In this document: positions 5,485-10,039 of the stretch, one piece after another
How positions within the stretch are numbered: the stretch's first letter is position 1
How the letters are laid out: the number at the start of each line of letters is the position of its first letter
Origin: Gammaproteobacteria bacterium
GTDB lineage: Bacteria > Pseudomonadota > Gammaproteobacteria > Chromatiales > Chromatiaceae
Reading direction: 5' to 3'
Assembly (NCBI GenBank): GCA_013041975.1
Contig: JABDQZ010000080.1
Location: 1-10,039 of the forward strand
Length of the DNA: 10,039 bases
Made by a program: the position numbers and the translations under genes
Notes under the pieces: model-generated
What the model saw: the letters and a program-made list of their open reading frames with translations, nothing else
Databases searched by the model: none
Told to the model about the DNA's origin: nothing

Positions 5485-7491
5485 CTAGCTTTCCTCATTC
5501 TCAAGGCTTTTGTTAACCCGATCTCTTAACTCCTTTCCAGGCTTGAAATGCGGCACATATTTACCGGCCAAAGAAACGGAATCACCCGTTTTAGGGTTTC
5601 GTCCGATTCTAGCCGGCCGGTAATGCAGTGAAAAACTGCCAAAACCGCGAATTTCAATTCTGTCACCAGTGGCAAGAGATTGTCCCATCTGCTCAATCAT
5701 ACATTTAACTGCCAACTCGACATCCTTGAATGCAAGGTGTCCCTGCTCATCGGCAATCATTTCGATCAGTTCAGATTTTGTTATACGTTCGCCTTGTTCC
5801 ATATCGAGAATTATACTAGTCGTTTCACTCATCTGCTCTTTGAGCAGATCCCCAAGAGTTGCACCACCTGAACTGGAAGATTCACCCGTGTAACCCGCAA
5901 GCACCTGCTTCTCTTCGTCAGCATCTTTCGCCTTGATTGAAAGGGAGATAGTGCGGTTTTTACGATCGACACCGGTGAACTTCGCTTCAACTTCGTCACC
6001 TTCTTTCAGTACGGAACGCGCATCTTCAACACGGTCACGTGAAAGTTCAGAAGCTCTCAAATAGCCTTCAACACCTTCAGCCAGATCAATCACAGCACCT
6101 TTAGCATCGACCTCGTGAACAGTTCCTTTCACAAAACTGCCTTTTTCGTTGGCCGCCAGGAAGCTTGAGAATGGATCTTTATCCAGTTGTTTAACACCCA
6201 GAGAAATACGCTCACGCTCTGGATCAACAGCCAGAACAACGGTTTCAAGCTCATCACCTTTCTTGTAACCATGAATGGCTTCTTCACCGTTTTCATCCCA
6301 GGTAATATCAGACAGGTGAACCAGGCCATCAATACCACCATCCAGACCGATGAAGATACCGAAGTCAGTGATAGATTTGATTTTACCGCTGACGTGGTCG
6401 CCTTTCTTGTGAGTCGCAGCAAATTCATCCCATGGATTAGGTTTGCACTGTTTCATGCCCAGTGAGATACGACGACGTTCTTCGTCGATATCCAGAACCA
6501 TAACTTCCATTTCGTCGCCCAGAGAGACAACTTTTGAAGGATGGATGTTTTTGTTGGTCCAATCCATTTCGGAAACGTGAACCAGACCTTCAACACCATC
6601 TTCCAGTTCAATAAAGCAACCGTAATCAGCGATATTGGTAACTTTACCGAACAGACGTGAACCTTCAGGATAACGACGAGCCAGATTTGCCCAAGGATCA
6701 TCGCCCAGTTGTTTCAGACCCAATGATACGCGCTGTTTGTCGCGATCAAACTTGAGGACTTTAACAGTCACTTCATCACCAATCTCAATCACTTCGGATG
6801 GGTGTTTAACGCGTTTCCATGCCATGTCAGTGATGTGCAGCAGACCATCAATACCACCGAGGTCAACGAACGCACCGTAATCGGTGAGGTTTTTGATGAT
6901 ACCTTTGACTTCCTGGCCTTCCTGCAGGGTTTCCAGCAGCTGATCTCTCTCTTCGCTGTACTCCTGTTCGACAACTGCACGACGTGAAACAACAACATTG
7001 TTACGTTTACGATCAAGCTTGATAACCTTGAATTCGAGGTCTTTGCCTTCCAGGTAGGAAGTGTCACGAACTGGACGAACATCAACCAGAGAACCAGGCA
7101 GGAATGCACGGATCTGTTCGAGCTCGACAATGAAACCACCCTTGACCTTGCCGTTGATGCGACCGGTGATGATTTTTTCGTCTTCGAATGCCTGCTCAAG
7201 AACGCCCCAAGCCTGGTTACGTTTTGCTTTCTCTCTTGAAAGACGGGTTGAACCGAAACCGTCTTCAACTGCATCCAGGGCCACTTCAACCTGGTCGCCT
7301 ACGGCAACCTCAAGTTCGCCCTGCATATTCAAAAACTGTGTACGGGGAATTACGCCTTCTGATTTAAGGCCAGCGTTTACAACAACGAAGTCACTATTAA
7401 CTTCAACTACGGTGCCGATAACAATGGAACCTGGTTCAAAATTGGTATTGGCAATTGACTCTTCAAAGAGTTCAGCAAAACTTTCTGTCAT
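5485..7491 (-). CDS. rpsA-ihfB: Fusion of ribosomal protein S1 with integration host factor beta subunit
   Basis: One uninterrupted 668-codon frame joins two normally separate proteins. Residues 1 to about 557 are ribosomal protein S1, which binds mRNA on the 30S subunit. Six S1 (OB-fold) repeats begin near residues 22, 107, 193, 278, 365 and 452, closely matching E. coli (557 residues in all), and the acidic, serine-rich tail ends in ATLGDLLKEQM (544-554). Residues 570-668 are IHF-beta, the DNA-bending partner of IHF-alpha: TKSELIEMIA (571-580), GDRIEIRGFGSF (609-620), the arm-tip RNPKTGD with intercalating Pro633 (631-637), and GKYVPHFKPGKELRDR (643-658). The linker is about 13 residues. 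The usual ihfB start methionine is Ile570 (ATA). Start ATG 7491 has AGGAT upstream and the family opening MTESFAELFEES. A sequencing error hiding a stop codon cannot be excluded. Confidence 0.93.
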   Translation of the reverse strand: MTESFAELFEESIANTNFEPGSIVIGTVVEVNSDFVVVNAGLKSEGVIPRTQFLNMQGELEVAVGDQVEVALDAVEDGFGSTRLSREKAKRNQAWGVLEQAFEDEKIITGRINGKVKGGFIVELEQIRAFLPGSLVDVRPVRDTSYLEGKDLEFKVIKLDRKRNNVVVSRRAVVEQEYSEERDQLLETLQEGQEVKGIIKNLTDYGAFVDLGGIDGLLHITDMAWKRVKHPSEVIEIGDEVTVKVLKFDRDKQRVSLGLKQLGDDPWANLARRYPEGSRLFGKVTNIADYGCFIELEDGVEGLVHVSEMDWTNKNIHPSKVVSLGDEMEVMVLDIDEERRRISLGMKQCKPNPWDEFAATHKKGDHVSGKIKSITDFGIFIGLDGGIDGLVHLSDITWDENGEEAIHGYKKGDELETVVLAVDPERERISLGVKQLDKDPFSSFLAANEKGSFVKGTVHEVDAKGAVIDLAEGVEGYLRASELSRDRVEDARSVLKEGDEVEAKFTGVDRKNRTISLSIKAKDADEEKQVLAGYTGESSSSGGATLGDLLKEQMSETTSIILDMEQGERITKSELIEMIADEQGHLAFKDVELAVKCMIEQMGQSLATGDRIEIRGFGSFSLHYRPARIGRNPKTGDSVSLAGKYVPHFKPGKELRDRVNKSLENEES
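5810..5815 (-). promoter_or_regulatory. Possible internal promoter -10 at the S1/IHF junction
   Basis: A perfect TATAAT reads leftward at 5815-5810, in codons 559-561. Transcription from it would begin near 5803, one base before an in-frame ATG (5802-5800, Met564) that would give IHF-beta with a six-residue extension and essentially no leader. I see no good -35 element at 16-18 bases. In E. coli ihfB has its own promoter inside rpsA, which makes the location plausible, but the element may be chance. Confidence 0.3.
5831..5849. other. Perfect hairpin at the end of the S1 segment
   Basis: ATCTGCTC (5831-5838) and GAGCAGAT (5842-5849) form an exact eight-base-pair inverted repeat with a three-base loop. 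It lies in codons 548-554, just before the linker to the IHF part. No U-run follows on the minus strand, so it is not an intrinsic terminator. It may affect translation or RNA processing between the two halves, or be a by-product of codon choice. Confidence 0.5.
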
Positions 7492-7646
7492 GAAAAATAT
7501 CCTGATGTGCTAATCACATCGTGCCATTTACAGGGGCCAGGCCGCTGAAACAGCTTGTCTAAAAGTTAATCGAAAGCCTGTGCGCAAAGCATGAAATCAT
7601 GCTTCAGACAGACCACCAGTCCTGTTAAAAAATTCTGAAAACCTGG
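7492..7646 (-). promoter_or_regulatory. Leader region of the S1-IHF gene with two hairpins
   Basis: The 155 bases between cmk and the S1 start contain two inverted repeats. AAGCATGA and TCATGCTT (7587-7604) are separated by two bases. GATGTG and CACATC (7504-7520) are separated by five bases and sit just upstream of the AGGAT ribosome binding site (7499-7503). In E. coli, S1 represses its own translation by binding a structured rpsA leader of several hairpins, so a similar role is likely here. I could not settle on a promoter within the region. Confidence 0.5.
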
Positions 7647-7661
7647 CTATGCTATAACCAG
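7627..7661 (-). terminator. Weak terminator-like hairpin at the 3' end of cmk
   Basis: On the minus strand CTGGTTAT (7661-7654) can pair with ATAGCCAG (7650-7643) through seven Watson-Crick pairs and one G-U, with a three-base loop. A short GTTTT follows directly, and a run of six T appears about ten bases later (7632-7627). The stem overlaps the cmk stop codon. The distance to the main T-run makes full termination doubtful; partial attenuation before rpsA is possible. Confidence 0.35.
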
Positions 7662-8336
7662 ATCTGGGAGTCTCAACTTAACGACTTCAAGCACCTGTTT
7701 TTTAACAGATTCTATCGCCATGTCGCTGGAATCGATAACAACTGCATCATCAGCTGCACACAGTGGCGCAACCGTCCGATTCCTGTCTCTGTCGTCTCTT
7801 TCCCGGATTTCCTCAACAAGGTGGGCGAGATTAGCACTTAATCCTTTTTCAATCAACTGCTTATAGCGCCTTTCAGCTCGTACTTCGGCTGAAGCGTCAA
7901 GGAAGATTTTGATATCAGCCTCTGGAAAAACCACCGTTCCCATGTCACGGCCATCTGCAACCAGACCCGGAGCCTTTACATAATCGCGCTGCCATTGCAG
8001 CAGACAACTGCGGATTTCCGGGATTGCTGCGACTTTGGAGGCATTATTACCGGCAGATTCTGTGCGGATTTCCAGTGAAACATCTTCATCATCAAGCCAT
8101 ATCCGACCTGACTCAAAGCGCACGCTCATATTAAGTGTATTATTAACTAGTTCTTCTATATCACTGAAATCTATATTCTTTTTAATAGCAGAATAGCCCG
8201 ACAAACGATACAATGCACCACTATCAAGGATATGCCAGCCCAGCCTTTCAGCTACCAGGGCTGCTATAGTCCCCTTACCTGAACCACTGGGGCCATCTAT
8301 CGTTAATACAGGCGTGGTCGATGGTGAATGAGACAT
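7647..8336 (-). CDS. cmk: Cytidylate kinase
   Basis: Cmk phosphorylates CMP and dCMP with ATP, recycling CMP from RNA turnover and lipid synthesis. The 229 residues match the bacterial family (E. coli 227). The P-loop GPSGSGKGT is at 15-23, the nucleotide-binding DSGALYR at 38-44, DGRDMGTVVFP at 128-138, and the lid region runs through RRYKQL (156-161) and RERDDRDRNR (178-187), all characteristic. The start ATG 8336 is four bases after the aroA stop, so it is probably translationally coupled to aroA. The order aroA-cmk-rpsA is the usual gammaproteobacterial arrangement and supports the assignment. The stop codon lies inside a hairpin before the rpsA leader. Confidence 0.97.
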   Translation of the reverse strand: MSHSPSTTPVLTIDGPSGSGKGTIAALVAERLGWHILDSGALYRLSGYSAIKKNIDFSDIEELVNNTLNMSVRFESGRIWLDDEDVSLEIRTESAGNNASKVAAIPEIRSCLLQWQRDYVKAPGLVADGRDMGTVVFPEADIKIFLDASAEVRAERRYKQLIEKGLSANLAHLVEEIRERDDRDRNRTVAPLCAADDAVVIDSSDMAIESVKKQVLEVVKLRLPDLVIA

Positions 8337-8340
8337 GATG

Positions 8341-9657
8341 CTAGCTTTCAGAAACTTTCAGGCCTGATTGACTGGCCAGTTTCACAAATCCGGGGAAAGA
8401 AGTATTCACATTGGCGCAATCTTCGATGGTGATCGTTCCCGAAGAACGCAATGCAGCCATCGCAAATGACATGGCAATACGATGATCTCCATGAGAAGAG
8501 ACTGTAGCGGAAGCCATCTGCCCACCTTTGATGATGGCACCATCATCGGTCGGTGTGATATCTATGCCGAGTGCCAGCAAACCATCAGCCATCACCTGAA
8601 TACGGTCTGATTCCTTGACGCGCAGTTCCTCTGCTCCGGTCAATACGGTTTCGCCATCGGCACAAGCGGCTGCCACGAACAAGGCAGGGAATTCATCAAT
8701 AGCCAGTGGTACGTATTCTTCAGGAATGCAAATACCTTTCAGTTTGGCACTGCGAACCCGCAGGTCAGCAACCGGCTCACCACCCACTTCCTTTTCATTG
8801 AGCACTTCAATATCTGCCCCCATCAAGCGCAGAATACTGATGACACCATCCCGGGTAGGATTCATACCAACGTGCTGGAGGGTCAGGTCAGAGCCTTCAG
8901 CGATACTGGCACCAACCATGAAAAATGCAGCTGAAGAGATATCAGAAGGCACATCAATGTCACAGGCTGTCAGTGTTCCACCCCCTTTCAGGCAGATTTT
9001 ATTGCCCTTGGTTTCAACCTCGTAGCCAAAACCGCGCAACATGCGCTCGGTATGGTCACGGGTTGGCGCAGGTTCAGTGACACAAGTCTGCCCTTCAGCT
9101 CTGATACCGGCCAGGAGCAAACAGGATTTTACCTGTGCGCTTGCAACAGGCATGTCATAGTTGATACTGCGCAGGCCATCAACAGGCCTGATGATCAGAG
9201 GAGCTGTGCCCTTCGGTGTCGTGTTGATTTCAGCTCCCATACTTGCGAGTGGATCAGTGACACGTTTCATTGGTCTTGTTGAAAGAGACTCGTCACCGAT
9301 TAACGTCACTTCGAAGCCCTGCCCGGCCAGCAGACCTGACATCAAACGCATGGAAGTACCCGAATTCCCAAGATCCAGTGGTTCATCGGGTGCCAGCAAA
9401 CCATCCATGCCAACGCCTTCGATGGTGACGTTGCCATTTTCAGGCCCTTCAATGTTAACGCCCATCACCTTAAACGCCTTGAGGGTTGCCAGACTGTCTT
9501 CACCCTCAAGAAAACCGCTCACGTGGGTAGTTCCCTCGGCAAGAGAGCCCAGCATGATGGATCGGTGTGAAATGGATTTATCACCAGGTACACGAATGGA
9601 ACCGGTAAGCGCACCGCCAGGCTGAGCGATAAAACGAAGATTGGATTGACTATTCAT
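8341..9657 (-). CDS. aroA: 3-phosphoshikimate 1-carboxyvinyltransferase (EPSP synthase), class II type
   Basis: AroA joins shikimate-3-phosphate and phosphoenolpyruvate to give EPSP, the sixth step towards chorismate and hence aromatic amino acids and prephenate. The 438 residues are two repeated inside-out alpha/beta domains. Motifs are VPGDKSISHRS (23-33), LGNSGTSMRL (96-105, glycine at 100), STRPMKR (126-132), SAQVK (173-177), RDHTE (200-204), NPTR (266-269), the catalytic-region aspartate in IDEFP (Asp321) and RVKESDRI (346-353, Glu349). GDKS, SAQxK, RxHxE and NxTR together are the published markers of class II enzymes; the E. coli enzyme is class I. The start ATG 9657 gives the normal length, but there is no Shine-Dalgarno sequence and a TATAAT lies only eight bases upstream. 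It follows the acetyltransferase gene by 26 bases and precedes cmk by four. Confidence 0.97.
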   Translation of the reverse strand: MNSQSNLRFIAQPGGALTGSIRVPGDKSISHRSIMLGSLAEGTTHVSGFLEGEDSLATLKAFKVMGVNIEGPENGNVTIEGVGMDGLLAPDEPLDLGNSGTSMRLMSGLLAGQGFEVTLIGDESLSTRPMKRVTDPLASMGAEINTTPKGTAPLIIRPVDGLRSINYDMPVASAQVKSCLLLAGIRAEGQTCVTEPAPTRDHTERMLRGFGYEVETKGNKICLKGGGTLTACDIDVPSDISSAAFFMVGASIAEGSDLTLQHVGMNPTRDGVISILRLMGADIEVLNEKEVGGEPVADLRVRSAKLKGICIPEEYVPLAIDEFPALFVAAACADGETVLTGAEELRVKESDRIQVMADGLLALGIDITPTDDGAIIKGGQMASATVSSHGDHRIAMSFAMAALRSSGTITIEDCANVNTSFPGFVKLASQSGLKVSES

Positions 9658-9665
9658 GGAGCCGG

Positions 9666-9671
9666 ATTATA
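9666..9671 (-). promoter_or_regulatory. Possible aroA promoter -10, close to the start codon
   Basis: TATAAT reads leftward at 9671-9666, so transcription would begin near 9659, about two bases before the aroA ATG. No good -35 lies at the standard spacing; a TTGACT is 21 bases and a TTGATT 14 bases upstream. If used, the aroA mRNA would be almost leaderless, which would agree with the missing ribosome binding site. Confidence 0.35.
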
Positions 9672-9683
9672 ACTGAAAAGCCA

Positions 9684-10039
9684 TCAATCAACAGTCAATT
9701 CCATAAGGTAATCATCCATAATAAAACCACCCCCGATATCTTTTTTAACTTCATCGACAATGACAAAGCCTTTTCGCTTGTACCAGTCGATCGTGTCATC
9801 GTTGAATCGGTTGACAGTGAGCCAGATGGTTTTCAGACCCCTGTCAGTGGCAAGCTTTTTGACAAAGTCCAGCAGGTAATTTCCCAGTCCAGTACCACGA
9901 TTTTGTTCCCTGATGTAAATTTTACTGATCATCAGGCAGTTTTTCGCTTCATCAGGAACTACAGCAAGATAACCAAACTTTTCCGGTGTTTCATTTTGAC
10001 TGGATGTAGCCAGAAAATATTCATGACCCGAGGCTATCT
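9684..10039 (-). CDS. GNAT-family N-acetyltransferase, N-terminus cut by the right edge
   Basis: The GNAT fold transfers acetyl from acetyl-CoA to an amine. The frame is open from the right edge to TGA 9684-9686 (118 codons visible); the ATG at 9932 is internal, because the upstream residues (HEYFLATS, then FGYLAVVPDEAKNCL) form the beta-strands expected before the motif. Motif A, with the acetyl-CoA pyrophosphate loop, is IYIREQNRGTGLGNYLL (RGTGLG). Motif B follows as TIWLTVNRFNDDTIDWYKRKGFV, with the usual Asn and the tyrosine near the acid-base position. The C-terminal GGGFIMDDYLMELTV is typical of small-molecule or protein N-acetyltransferases that end in a conserved D-x-Y-M-x-L strand. 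The substrate cannot be predicted. It precedes aroA in the same direction by 26 bases and may share transcription with it. Confidence 0.9.
   Translation of the reverse strand, partial: IASGHEYFLATSSQNETPEKFGYLAVVPDEAKNCLMISKIYIREQNRGTGLGNYLLDFVKKLATDRGLKTIWLTVNRFNDDTIDWYKRKGFVIVDEVKKDIGGGFIMDDYLMELTVD

Noticed and set aside
7061..7513. 150-codon rightward frame opposite the S1 segment
   Set aside because: Antisense shadow of a highly biased coding sequence, with composition typical of reverse reading and no regulatory signals.
7530..7550. GGCC-rich inverted repeat in the S1 leader
   Set aside because: The two arms are separated by a single base and contain a mismatch, so a stable hairpin is unlikely as written.
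9161..9625. 154-codon rightward frame opposite aroA
   Set aside because: Antisense shadow of aroA; the aroA frame carries every expected motif over the same bases.
9684..9932. Acetyltransferase starting at the internal ATG 9932
   Set aside because: The frame is open to the window edge and the residues upstream of this ATG form the early GNAT strands, so the real start is outside the window.

Overview
The window looks like chromosomal core DNA of a gammaproteobacterium with a moderate, slightly AT-leaning base composition. The pointers are the CmoA/CmoB wobble-uridine pair, a soluble SthA-type transhydrogenase, the aroA-cmk-rpsA-ihfB order and an IHF-beta segment very close to the Escherichia coli protein. 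I cannot place it to genus. No tRNA, rRNA, CRISPR array or insertion sequence is visible. No gap between genes exceeds 300 bases.

Left part (1-1912): the 5' portion of sthA runs leftward off the edge. A 243-base gap separates it from the rightward gene lexA. The gap holds a 76-base element that looks like a member of a dispersed palindromic repeat family, followed by the lexA promoter with a GTTC-N7-GTTC operator. That operator type is known from alphaproteobacterial LexA, and the recognition helix here also resembles the alphaproteobacterial one.

Middle part (1913-5155): a tight leftward operon in the order 65-residue cysteine protein, ArnD-family polysaccharide-deacetylase homologue, minimal SET-domain protein, cmoA, cmoB. 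CmoA makes carboxy-S-adenosylmethionine from SAM and prephenate. CmoB uses it to convert 5-hydroxyuridine 34 of tRNAs to 5-oxyacetyluridine. The ArnD homologue aligns well along its length but has lost all three expected active-site histidines. The SET protein is a third SAM-dependent enzyme in the set.

Small SOS locus (5181-5459): a second GTTC-N7-GTTC box precedes a 54-codon gene with a strong ribosome binding site and one C-terminal membrane segment. It is followed by a perfect bidirectional terminator. This is a candidate LexA-controlled small membrane protein, comparable in design to SOS checkpoint or toxin peptides of other bacteria.

Right part (5485-10039): a leftward block reads GNAT acetyltransferase (cut by the edge), aroA, cmk, and then one continuous 668-codon frame joining ribosomal protein S1 to IHF-beta. 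In most gammaproteobacteria rpsA and ihfB are neighbouring but separate genes. Here there is no stop codon between them, and the usual ihfB start codon position reads ATA. This fusion, its junction, and the SOS-controlled small gene are the most unusual items in the window.
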